Positions 33,501 through 42,766 of a DNA stretch of 64,000 bases are shown in pieces. The stretch lies in NCBI GenBank assembly GCA_036250225.1, contig JAPZLL010000014.1:802334-866333 (forward strand), in the 5' to 3' direction. The number at the start of each line of letters is the position of its first letter. The stretch's first letter is position 1. Origin of the DNA: Cercophora sp. LCS_1 (taxonomy: Eukaryota; Ascomycota; Sordariomycetes; Sordariales; Lasiosphaeriaceae). Under the pieces are notes generated by a model, which had not been told where the DNA came from, searched no databases, and was given only the letters and a program-made list of their open reading frames with translations. The translations under genes and the position numbers were made by a program.

Positions 33501-34760
33501 TTGAATGTCTGCTTGATCGTCTTCATGAGCAGCACGAAATTCTCGACATCCTCGGGCTTGCCGCCCCGATCGGGTGCTCCCGGGTATTCCCAGTCGATGT
33601 CGATGCTGGACAAGTGTCAAGGGCTTTGTCGCACATACAGAGTAGATAGAATATCACAAAATGAGATGGTTGTTACTGGACTGCTGCCAGTATGCTGGAC
33701 TGATGCCAACATACAGCACGCAGATCACAAGGGGAGATGGTTGGGGGCAGCTGGAAAAAGGGCAAAGTAGGTAGGCAATGGAAAGGCACTTACCCATCAA
33801 AACCCCAGAGGTTGCAGAACTTGACACAGTTGTCTGCAAACTTCTGGCGGTTGGCCTCGGTGCTCGAGATCTCGCTGAACAGCGGCTGGGTAACCGTGTC
33901 ATTGTCGGAAAAGGTCCATCCACCAATGGCAATATACACCTTGAGGTTGGGGTTGTACTTCTTGGTGTCGGTCGTCAGTTTGAAGAGACTCTCGGGAGTC
34001 TTGTCGTCCATGGTGGTGAGCTCAAAAGTAACAGGCTCGATGAAAGCAAAGGCGTAATTCAAATGCGTAAGCTCGTTCAAGGGCATATCGCTGGGGGATT
34101 TCCGATTACAAGAACTCTGGTAACTCCAACTTTCGTAGTACCCGATGACTTTCCGGAATCAGTACCGCAACTGAGGGCCAACTCTGAATAGGCTTACCTT
34201 TGGACAGCGCTTGATTCTTAGGTGACCCAGAAGCTGGCTGAGGGTTGAGGACGCAGTTGGATTGGCACCCTCCCGTGCAGAAATCCTGGGCAACGTCCGT
34301 GTCAGTTGGCTCGTACGATAGCGTTCAAGGAAGGGAAACAATTTACCTGGGTGGTACCGCAGAAGCCGAACTCGGAACAGCATGTATTTAAGGGGCATGT
34401 CTTTCCTGGTGTTTCCGCGTACTGGCCACACTCGGCCTTAGCGTTACAGTTGGACTGACAGCCGGTGCCGCAGTATGTTGGGCCGTAACCGCAGAATCCA
34501 GAAGATCCGCAACACGCGTGATTGGAGCACGGGTTTCCGGGACCGCAGGTGTAGTCGCGGCGAAGCAAGACGGATGATGCGTACTGGACGTTGGGCGACA
34601 TGCCGTCCAGCTCAAGGGAGTCATCGCGGTGCCCGCGAATCCTCATGGGGGCATGAGGAGCCCCCTCCTGAGGGAGGGCGGAGACATAGGGGATGTAAAG
34701 GAGAGTGGAAGCCGAGAGGCACGTCAGGGCATGAGCCCCGCGCAAAAGAAGGGACTTCAT
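30573..34760 (-). CDS. Modular GH18 chitinase with two hevein domains (killer-toxin-like group)
   Basis: Probable exons: 34760-34347, 34285-34198, 34148-33794, 33605-33132, 33073-32586, 32515-32320, a part ending 32239, 32124-31533, 31469-31078 and 31019-30573. The product would be near 1170 residues. A signal peptide comes first, then two hevein-type (CBM18) domains with the usual cysteine pattern (about 72-152). The GH18 barrel begins VIGYYESWS and has an intact catalytic motif DGIDIDWE (about 285-292). Cysteine-rich modules follow (such as CNGQCHAGEATVALSKWGG), then a long C-terminal region with LGPMDYPLDSQGNRI and ELEHLIPASFVLGRF, typical of subgroup C fungal chitinases. At 32320/32319 the frame breaks: the first frame hits TAA at 32316, while cysteine-rich coding goes on one base out of step. 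All other junctions keep phase. It is secreted by inference and divergent from the LysM gene. Confidence 0.85.
31500..31521 (-). repeat. 22-nt homopolymer inside a chitinase intron
   Basis: The plus strand carries 22 A in a row, which is T22 on the coding strand. It lies ten bases after the GTAAAC donor of the 64-bp intron between 31533 and 31469. Such a long run can slip in replication and sequencing. Confidence 0.9.
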
Positions 34761-35235
34761 GACGGGCAAAAGGAGTGAGCCCGACGATGAACACGGTGGT
34801 GAGCGTAGGTTCGTGAGGTGACGGGCGGTCGAGATGGGGTTCGACCCTTATGGCTTCCAACGCTCTTCCAGTGCTCCGATGGCCGGAGAGTGTCAACCGC
34901 GTTCCGGATGCTTGGCAAGCCTTTTGATAGCCCGAAGTTCTCCACGAAGGATTGCCCCTTGGCTGCCCAGCTCTCATCTCCGACGTGATGCCACGCCGAG
35001 TGGGTGTGGTGGCTCTGAATGCGAGCCATGGTACCTTCCAGTGACCGTCGCGCGCCGCTTGGACACCCGCAAGTCTACGACACCATAATCTCGTCCATGC
35101 CTTGGCTTGAATAAGAGTGGCAGGGCCCTAGTGCGAATCCTTCGTCTCGGCAAGTAGGTACTGGACCCTTCAGGATGTGCAAGACAGACAGTAATAGTGG
35201 GCAAACCCCGCCTTGGTAGAGGTATCCCCGGACCT

Positions 35236-35263
35236 GGTTCATGGCACTCAAGTGCCATGAACC
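35236..35263. promoter_or_regulatory. Perfect 13-bp inverted repeat, 2-nt spacer
   Basis: GGTTCATGGCACT (35236-35248) and AGTGCCATGAACC (35251-35263) are exact reverse complements with CA between them. The site lies about 475 bp from the chitinase start and 840 bp from the LysM start. It could be an operator-like site for a dimeric regulator or form a cruciform; which of these is not known. Confidence 0.75.
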
Positions 35264-35491
35264 GATGTGCGTGGGGAAGTACTAAATATCAGAATCCTTG
35301 GCTTGACACACAGCGCTTGGAAAACGTGAGTGCATCTCCACACCTAAGGTAACTTGAAAATGCACGGTTCCTGGTGGTTGTAACCTCCCAAGAGTCCGTT
35401 CGTCTGGTGAAAGGCAGTGGAAACAGAGGAACCCAAGGGCTTGTGTCCGATTGGTCAAGCGAGTGCCAGTCGTTACCCACAATGGGAGCGA

Positions 35492-35518
35492 TGTTGCATC
35501 GGCTCCATTGATGCAACA
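35492..35518. promoter_or_regulatory. Perfect 9-bp inverted repeat, 9-nt spacer
   Basis: TGTTGCATC (35492-35500) and GATGCAACA (35510-35518) are exact reverse complements. The site lies about 590 bp upstream of the LysM start codon in the same divergent region. Confidence 0.65.
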
Positions 35519-36105
35519 CTCTGTGGGGCAATAATTTGCGACGGGAACCTCGGAAACTAGCGGGCGACTGCGTCATCAAGTTGCATTGCCCTTAAGCGCG
35601 TTCTTGTCAACTCCCAGGGCCGTCCCGGAGTGGGATACAACGAGAGGATATGCTAACTCAGAAAATCTCTTGTGTCGCAATCGGTGATCCTTCGCTGCAC
35701 CAGAAATAGGGCACCCCACTCTTGTCCGTCGTGGCTTCCCGCACCGGTTTGAGACGGCCGTCCAAGACTCCACTGTTTTCGGCGGGCGTGGGGTCAAGTC
35801 AACCTCGATACCCACCACGACAAACCTCGCGCCCACCGCCCTTGACACCTTGACAAGGGGTTTAGCTAGGCACTGGCGAGAACCACCAAAACAACGAACC
35901 CGCCAAGGAAGACGCTTCAAATTGCACCGCACTCGGAGGATGAGCACGAGCGCGATGGCGGACTGCGGCTTCGGACCACTGGGGGTCGGTTTGAAGCAGC
36001 ACTCTGGTCATATTTGGTCGGCCTCGCATCCTCGGCCGCACGCTGACTTTCGAGCTCCCCCCCTCGCCGAACACTTGCCCACTGCCCTATCACTCTCTTG
36101 GCACG

Positions 36106-38743
36106 ATGGCGTCCGCTCTTTCTCTTTGGATTTTGTTGTCGTCGATACTGGCGCGGTTCGTCTCTGCGCAGCAGTTTGAAGACGCGCTTTGGGGTGTCGC
36201 GAGCTACCCCGGGTTGAGCGAGGCCTGCTCTCTGGCCGTCAACGCCACCGTCACCCACTGTCCCGGCATCTTGATGCTCGTGGCGCAAGATGACCGCCGC
36301 CTCAAGGCCGACGAGCTCACAGACCTCTGCACTGCAAGCTGCGGTTCCTCGCTCGCAACCGTGCGGTTGGCCATTGCCTCGGCGTGCGCTTCGGACACCG
36401 TCACGATTGATGCGACAACATACCCCAGTGCGTGATTTGGAATATGTTTGGGGTCTTGATGCAAGGCCACGGCGGGAAAGAGACTGATGCAGAGGTACAG
36501 CGACTTTTTTCATTGACAAATTCATCCACCAATACGGCTTGTCGTGCATGAAAGACTCGTAGGTCCATCTCGGTGCTTCAGCGCCCTCCACTTGATTTCC
36601 TGTTACCCTTTTGACTCACAATGTGTTCGCAGCGTGTCAAACAAGTACTGCGACACTTTATTTGGAGAAGCGCTGGCAGCTGGCACGGCGTCTGACGAGC
36701 CAGACTGCTCAGACTGCACGCTGAAGACCTGGCAGCACTTGCTCAACTCCCCGTTTGACTTCAACGAGGAGTCTGCAGATGAGTTCGACGCCCACACGTC
36801 CAGTTGCAGCAAGACGGGTTACACATACACCACCCCGGCACCGTACGCCGTGACGTTCAGCCCGCTGCCGCATCCGCTGGCACCAACCTGCTCGTCGCCC
36901 TATGTTGTCCAGCAAGGCGACACGTGCGCCTCCATCGCTTACGCGGAAGGTGTCCCAACACACGCCATCATCCGGGCCGGGAGCTTGGATCCGCTGTGCT
37001 CCAACCTGCAAGTGGGCTCCTCACTGTGTCTCCCTGAGTCCTGCGCCCTCTACAAGGTTCCATATGACGAGACGTGCGAAGGCATCCTGAGCAAGCACCC
37101 AAGCCTGGACGGAATCAGCTTGCTCAACTGGAATCCAGCCATCAACGCGCTGTGCACCAACCTGGAGGATCTCGCCGAGGCTTACATCTGCATTAGCCCC
37201 CCTGGGGCGGCACCCGGCCAGGGTGCCCCCATCACTCAGGCACCCCCGGTGCAGACTGAGACCCCAACTGCCGTACCCAAGCCAGCGAACGGAAAGGATG
37301 AGTCAAACTACCCCTGTGCGAAGTGGTACACAATCCAGGCAGGAGACTACTGTGAGGCTGTTTCGATCCGCCAAGGCATCGCCCTGCAGGACTTTTACTT
37401 CCTCAACCCGTCCATCAACGCCCAGTGTACCAACCTTCTGCTGGATATCTCTTACTGCGTTGCGCCTGTGGGCGACATCAACACATACGCGAGCTACCCG
37501 TATTCGACTTCGCATCCGTACACGCTCACAACCCCAACCTTCACCACCACCACTGAGTCCTTTTCCACCGTCAGCCCCATTGTCACACCCGAGCCCACCC
37601 TCCCAATCGCGCCAGGGTCTTTGACTGATTGCCCTTACTACGTCAACCACATTTCGGTTCCGGCCAGGGACTTTCAGCACCTCCAACGAGAGGCGCCGCC
37701 GGTTAACAACGGAATCAACAGGTGTGAACGCGCTCTAGCGAGCTGGGGCGCCACTCTTGGTGACTTCATCTCGTGGAACCCGAGTCTATCGTCGTTGGAT
37801 CCTTGCTTTCTGCAGCCTGGGTACCGGTACTGCTCTCTGAACCACACCTCATACGCACCAGGCGACTACGACCTCCAGGGCCTGTGCGACGACGACCACC
37901 CAGCCCCAGAAGCTGGGACAATTTCGACGTGTTCCTGCTACTCGGTCATCTACGGCTGGGAGAACGGCCACATTAGCTGCGAGGGTGTCGCTGAAACAGG
38001 AAAAATTACGGTTGCGCAACTCGAGTTGTGGAATCCCTGGGTCGGTAGTAACTGTGACGCCGGGCTGTTTTCCGGTATCGCCGGAAGCGCCAAGCGCGCC
38101 GTCTGCATCGGCATTGGAGATGGCCCTTCGCCGCCTGCGTCCTCTTCTCTCCCTTCATCTTCTTCTCTCCCTTCGTCAACATCCGCCCCGGCGCCTACCC
38201 CAACGGGTGCCACACCTCCTGCCCCCACACAACCTGGAATCGTCGCCAACTGCCAGCAATACCACACAGCCGTATCTGGTGACGGCTGCTGGGACCTTTC
38301 AGCAACCTACGGTATCAGCCTGAATCGCTTTTATGAATGGAATCCCGCAAGTAAGTCGAGGGTTGCCTGTCTCCCTGGTCTTCCACATCACCCGTGACGA
38401 CACTGACAACAGCAATAGCCGCTCCAAGCTGCGGCGGGCTGTGGCTCGGATACGCGTACTGCGTTGCCATCTCCCCGCCAGCCGAAACCCAAGCCGGCAT
38501 CGTTTCGGGCTGCACCCAGTACCACGTCACCGTGCCTGGTGATGGATGCTGGGACATTTCGACCGCGTACGGAATCGATCTGGCTCAATTCTACGCCTGG
38601 AACCCTGCAAGTATGTGGCAACCCCATCATCTCCGTCCCTTCAAGCGAGAAGAATGACTCAGCTAACCAAGTCCCGAAACAAAGCATCACCTTCGTGCGG
38701 TGGTCTCTGGCTGGGTTACGCGTATTGCGTTTCGACCTCCTAA
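36106..38743 (+). CDS. Secreted protein with seven LysM-like domains
   Basis: Five exons: 36106-36427, 36495-36558, 36633-38350, 38413-38610 and 38685-38743, giving 786 residues. A signal peptide (MASALSLWILLSSILARFVSA) is followed by a cysteine-containing N-terminal domain of about 190 residues. LysM-like modules begin near 216, 266, 358, 461, 562, 669 and 734. Modules 1-3 have clear motifs (VVQQGDTCASIA, YTIQAGDYCEAV); module 4 is divergent. Ser/Pro/Thr-rich linkers separate the modules. The last two are near-identical (PGDGCWDISTAYGI, SCGGLWLGYAYC) and each is interrupted by a phase-1 intron at the same place. The exon 2 acceptor must be GCAGAG to keep frame, and the exon 4 acceptor may be 38412 or 38418, both in frame. 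LysM binds chitin oligomers outside the cell. The divergent chitinase supports a role in chitin handling. Confidence 0.92.
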
Positions 38744-38868
38744 ACATGCACGCATTGTGGTTGGCAGCTCCATCAACGAACGAACAGGAGAAGGCATCCC
38801 ACTCAGCATTCTACACCAAAGGTTCAAGTATTGGAATATCAAACATATTTTCTCTCCGCCGTGACCCA

Positions 38869-39585
38869 TCACCAGTCCACAACTGAAGGTGGCGCCTGGT
38901 AGAACGAATACCAATGCTCCGACGTGACCCCGATCGCCTGATAAAACTCGGAATGGAGCATGCCCATCTTGATCATCATCCACCCGTCATCTTCGTCATC
39001 CCCTTGCCCCCCATCATTCTCGTAATCAAGCCTCTCATATGCCCGCACAAGATGCACCCACCCTTCCTCACCACCTTCAACCACACTCCTCAGCGACTCC
39101 TCATCCACCTGCACAAAATACTGATAGCGCTGCGCCAACGGCTCATTACCGATCGTCCGTCTCGGGTTTTCGGCCTTTGCGGCACTCTCTCGCCACACCC
39201 GGAACCGGTCCCGGAGTTGTTGCCTCGATGCGCCGTCCAGTGTTGCTGCATCCGAGATGCACGTCCAGTCACAGGCGCGAATGACGTCGGCCGTCGCCTC
39301 GGGGCTGGCGAGCTCGTCAGCCGTCTGTGCTGCCAGAACGGTTTTGAAACGCTCCCAGGCTGAGTCGGAGGCGGGCGTGTAGGCTGTTCGGTAGACGAGG
39401 AGACCCCATTTATCTTCTTTGTAGTGTTGGAGGTTTGCGTGCAGGGCTCGAAGGGAGGACATGAGGCGGGGTTGGGATTTTGCAAATGGTGAGAGAACTG
39501 AAGCTTTGTGGAGGATGGAAGAGGGTTTGAGGAGGAGGAGGGAGGTGTGTGTCAGGAGCGCGCGTCCGAGTTGGAGGGGAGGCAT
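38869..39585 (-). CDS. Uncharacterised fungal protein
   Basis: A single-exon protein of 238 residues. The body starts at about residue 60 with YKEDKWGLLVYRTAYTPASD and AWERFKTVLAAQTADELA, a pattern I know from uncharacterised, often multi-copy fungal proteins. Near the C-terminus FVQVDEESLRSVVEG, a WVHLVRAYERLDYEND segment and DDGWMMIKMGMLHSEFYQ are acidic and tryptophan-rich. The first 40 residues are basic and hydrophobic and could be a weak mitochondrial signal. An internal Met near residue 42 (MSSLRALH) is an alternative start. Its stop lies 126 bp after the stop of the convergent LysM gene. No function is known to me. Confidence 0.75.
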   Translation of the reverse strand: MPPLQLGRALLTHTSLLLLKPSSILHKASVLSPFAKSQPRLMSSLRALHANLQHYKEDKWGLLVYRTAYTPASDSAWERFKTVLAAQTADELASPEATADVIRACDWTCISDAATLDGASRQQLRDRFRVWRESAAKAENPRRTIGNEPLAQRYQYFVQVDEESLRSVVEGGEEGWVHLVRAYERLDYENDGGQGDDEDDGWMMIKMGMLHSEFYQAIGVTSEHWYSFYQAPPSVVDW

Positions 39586-40136
39586 TTGATTTGTTCCAAG
39601 TGGGTGCGGTTGATTGGTGTTGAGGTTGGGTGGTGGATGGGATGGGATGGGATAGGGTTTTTATAGGTACCTGGTTGTTTGTAGGGGGTGGGGACGGGCT
39701 TTTTTGGGTGGGAGTCGTTTGTTGATTTCAGGGGGTGGTTCAGGGGTTGTCCGGGCTTGGGGTTGGGGTTACATTGCTAGGCGTCTTGGCGAACGCGGAC
39801 GTCATCACAGACGCCAAGATTGCGGGCCATCGGGATGCTGCGCTGCAGTGACGACGAGCAATGCGATGGGCTCCTTGAGAGGGCTCCTTTTGCGAATGGG
39901 GTGTTGGGTTAACCTATATTTTCCAGTACATTACACGGTCTGACAAATAAATATTTAACTCCGTTCAAGTCGGCGATAAAACGTTACCGTCCTCGGCATC
40001 CGGAGTCTCGGCTCCGGGCCGGGCCAACCGGCCGACGGTCGGATGTCGGCGGCCCCACTTGGCGTCCCGGCTTAATATCGACGATCCCCCTCACTTCCAG
40101 CTTCACCTCCTCACGGCAAACGCAAGTCGCTTCAAA
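39586..40136. promoter_or_regulatory. Divergent intergenic region with GGGAT microsatellite
   Basis: This lies between the starts of the unknown gene (-) and the methyltransferase gene (+). A GATGG/GGGAT-type short repeat is at about 39637-39656, close to the minus-strand start. I see no gene. Confidence 0.45.
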
Positions 40137-40856
40137 ATGTCCGGAAACGACCGCTTCAACGACGATGCCCTCACGTGGGATACCAAGCCTGATGTCCTCC
40201 TCGCCACCAAGCTCGCCCACCCTGCGTATCTCTCCCGTCTCCTGAACCCTGAAACCGTCTCCACTTTTGACGTCCTCGAAATCGGATGCGGGACCGGAAT
40301 TCTCTCCCTCCTTCTAGCGCCCTCGGTCCGCTCCCTGACCGCTGTTGATGCAGCCCCAGGAATGATCCAGGTCTTCGAAGCCAAGCTTGCCGCTGCGGAT
40401 CCTCCCGCCAAAAACGTCCTTCCTGTCAACACGCTCCTCACCGACCCAGATGATGCATCAATCCAAGTCGACCCCGTGACAGGAGAGACCGTCAAAGGAC
40501 GCCGCTTCGACGTTGTCGTCTCGCATCTGGTGCTGCATCACATCGCCGACCTTGCAGCTCTATTCGCCACTATCTTTGGCTGCTTGAAGTCGGGTGGAAA
40601 AGTCATGGTGACGGATTTCGAGGATTTTGGACCCGAGGCACGGAGGTTCCATCCCGAAGCGAGGATGGCAGGGGTAGAGAGACACGGTATCAAGAGAACG
40701 GACATCCAGGGCTGGTTGGAGGGTGCGGGCTTTGTGGACGTCAAGGTTGAGACGGCGTTTGAGATGGACAAGCTGGTCGAGACCGTGCCGGGGAATGGGA
40801 TCAATGAGCATAACATGACATTTCCGTTTCTGATTTGTAGCGGGACGAAGCCGTGA
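40137..40856 (+). CDS. Class I SAM-dependent methyltransferase
   Basis: A single-exon protein of 239 residues starting MSGNDRFNDDALTWDTKP; the in-frame GTG- or CTG-like codons further upstream are unlikely starts. Motif I is VLEIGCGTGILSLLLAP (about 46-62), with an acidic residue after strand 2 (LTAVDAAPGM). Motif post-I is RFDVVVSHLVLHHIAD, and KSGGKVMVTDFEDFG closes the core. The fold is that of small-molecule methyltransferases of the UbiE/Coq5-like kind. The substrate cannot be told. It is probably cytosolic, as no signal or membrane segment is visible. It stands alone, with no synthase nearby to suggest a metabolite cluster. Confidence 0.88.
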   Translation: MSGNDRFNDDALTWDTKPDVLLATKLAHPAYLSRLLNPETVSTFDVLEIGCGTGILSLLLAPSVRSLTAVDAAPGMIQVFEAKLAAADPPAKNVLPVNTLLTDPDDASIQVDPVTGETVKGRRFDVVVSHLVLHHIADLAALFATIFGCLKSGGKVMVTDFEDFGPEARRFHPEARMAGVERHGIKRTDIQGWLEGAGFVDVKVETAFEMDKLVETVPGNGINEHNMTFPFLICSGTKP

Positions 40857-40884
40857 TGGCTTTTTAAGGAATACGATAGATACA

Positions 40885-41222
40885 TCAATATAGCAGTGCT
40901 TCACTGCCTTCCTCGCCTGGTAGACATCCGAATTGTGCACATGTCGCGTCGGTGTCTCGCTCGCAGCGGTTGATGCAGACGAGCCATTGGCTCACGGGCC
41001 GTGAAGTGCAGCTCTTGACGCATCCATCCTTCATTGCGCGGACGCAACTGTGGTAGCTGGGGTAAGAGCATGAGCGACGAGCCAGCTGGCTCTCGGCGTC
41101 GGCAGGGAGGGCCAAGACCGGGGCGATGCCTGCGAAAAGGACTGTCGATATCTAGGGAAAGGTTAGAAGCTAAAATGTACAGAGATACACGAGAGAGAAC
41201 GCACCAGACTGTGAAAATGCAT
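40885..41222 (-). CDS. Small secreted eight-cysteine protein
   Basis: Two exons: a tiny first exon of 18 nt (41222-41205, MHFHSL) and 41151-40885. The donor is GTGCGT, and the branch point plus acceptor read TCTAACCTTTCCCTAG. The product is 94 residues. Only after splicing does a good signal peptide form (hydrophobic ISTVLFAGIAPVLA, cleaved near ALPADA). The mature part of about 70 residues has eight cysteines, in segments such as SCSYPSYHSCV, GCVKSCTSR, VCINRCERD and TCAQFGC. This suggests four disulfides. It is an effector-like or antimicrobial-like small secreted protein of no family known to me. The stop is 29 bp from that of the convergent methyltransferase gene. Confidence 0.75.
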
Positions 41223-41617
41223 CTTAGTCCAATAATGATACGATGGGCGACCAGGAAGGGAAGATATCAACATGGCGCCCACACAGTTATATGAGTGCTG
41301 AAAACCCTCGCCCTCGGTCCGTCATCCAAGCTTTGCACCGCTTCTGCAAAATGGCCAAACCGACCAATAGGCCTCCGCATCTGTGGTTCACGGTCCCTCT
41401 AATCCGACGTAGCGGCCCTCCGCCTCGACGGCGGTGTAAACTCAACTGATCTTGTTTCCTAGGAGACCAAGGCGGCGCAAACACCACCAAGAAAAAACCT
41501 TGAACAAAAACATCTCGGTTTGGATGAAAGTACGCCGGAGCATTCAAGACGATAAACGAAATATCAACTCCCCAGGTCACGAACACTGGACCGACTCTGA
41601 TTCTGAATCGAGTCCCC
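41223..41617. other. Intergenic stretch, nothing recognised
   Basis: This is the 5' region of the eight-cysteine gene and the 3' region of the next secreted protein gene. I see nothing else. Confidence 0.4.
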
Positions 41618-42016
41618 TCAATCGACACACGAAGTCCCCCACTCCTGCGGAAACCGATTCAAATCCTGATAAAAGTCCAACCCATACTGATCCATACCAG
41701 TAATCACAAATGTCCCGCCACCCAAATCCTCAACACGTCCCCACCTCTTAGCCCAATTGTCGCTATCACCATACGGCTCCGTCCGTGCCTGCTCACGCAC
41801 AAGTGCTGTGGAGCAACTCTCGCAGAGACCGGTTATCGTCATCTTGGCGTGTTCTCTGTCGATGCTGTACTCGACGCCCTGCGGGATGTACGGTGAGCAC
41901 TCGTTGTGGTCCCATCGTACCCAGCACGGTTGGATTGAGCGGCCGAGACGGCAGCGTTTTGAGAGTTGTGGGGCTGCGGCTGCTAGGGTTGCGAAGAGGA
42001 GTGTGGCAAGTCTCAT
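41618..42016 (-). CDS. Small secreted cysteine-containing protein
   Basis: A single-exon protein of 132 residues. The signal peptide is MRLATLLFATLAAAAPQ. It is followed at once by SKR, a possible Kex2 processing site, so the mature protein may start CRLGRSIQPCW. Six cysteines occur in the mature part (CRLG, QPCW, NECSP, GLCESCS and TSCVD). Aromatic residues are frequent, as in the C-terminal MDQYGLDFYQDL and RFPQEW. I do not recognise the family. It neighbours another cysteine-rich secreted gene in the same direction, about 400 bp apart, which suggests a small locus of secreted proteins. A role outside the cell is inferred; there is no sign of an enzyme. Confidence 0.8.
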   Translation of the reverse strand: MRLATLLFATLAAAAPQLSKRCRLGRSIQPCWVRWDHNECSPYIPQGVEYSIDREHAKMTITGLCESCSTALVREQARTEPYGDSDNWAKRWGRVEDLGGGTFVITGMDQYGLDFYQDLNRFPQEWGTSCVD

Positions 42017-42766
42017 TTTGGCGGTGTCGTGGTGATGCAGAGTGGTGGTGATTTGGATGTCGACTCAGGTCGATGATGTCAACAACGAAAAAAAAGCTAT
42101 GCCATGGAGAAATGGCAATAAAGAAGGCTTTATAGTCGTCGTCCATTTGGTTTATACGGAGTTCCCTAAGGGGAAGGTAGGTAGGGTCGCGATACTGAGA
42201 TTATCCAGATTAAATTTGGCGGTCTTTGGTTCCCCGGGTTTTTTACATCCAGTGCAGCGCGGTCGTTTAAATGCACAGAGCCGACCCTGTTTAAGGAGCT
42301 TCACTCTACCCGCTCCTGAAGGATCGCCAGTTCGGCGAGCATTGGCCCGATTGGCTGTTTCTGGTCATTTGTTTCAGCAGCTCCCTTGCTAGGAATATTG
42401 TGCAGACGTCAATCTTCCGTTTCCTAGAATAGCGACAGCTGAGATATGATAGTGTCAGAATTGCACATGCGCGTCGATTACCGTCTAGGTACTGAATACC
42501 GCGACAAGTAAAGTGACAGGCACTTGATGTGAGACCAAGCACCAGCGACGTCACACACACAACGGCATGACATAATATTCGAGATTCATTACCCAAAGAG
42601 AGAATACCCAAAGGATAAACATACAACGCTAAACATCGACGCGATTACAACGCTGCATTAAAAGGGCAAAACGAGGGTGGTAGAAAACCAACAAGCCCGA
42701 CCTCATACTTGAGCATCAACGCGACCCACCCCCACAATAATCACAATCTCTCTAGCTCCCAGTCGA
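42017..42766. other. Intergenic stretch, nothing recognised
   Basis: This holds the 5' region of the secreted protein gene and the 3' region of the carboxylesterase gene. I see no further gene. Confidence 0.4.

Larger units (their letters stand above)
34761..36105. promoter_or_regulatory. Shared divergent promoter region of the chitinase and LysM genes
   Basis: 1345 bp separate the two start codons. No gene is seen inside. Two perfect inverted repeats lie near the middle (annotated separately). Co-regulation is inferred from the layout and from the known pairing of such genes in other fungi. Confidence 0.65.

Noticed and set aside
34820..34850. GGGTTCGACCC, resembling a tRNA B box
   Set aside because: No A box, acceptor stem or anticodon arm can be drawn around it.
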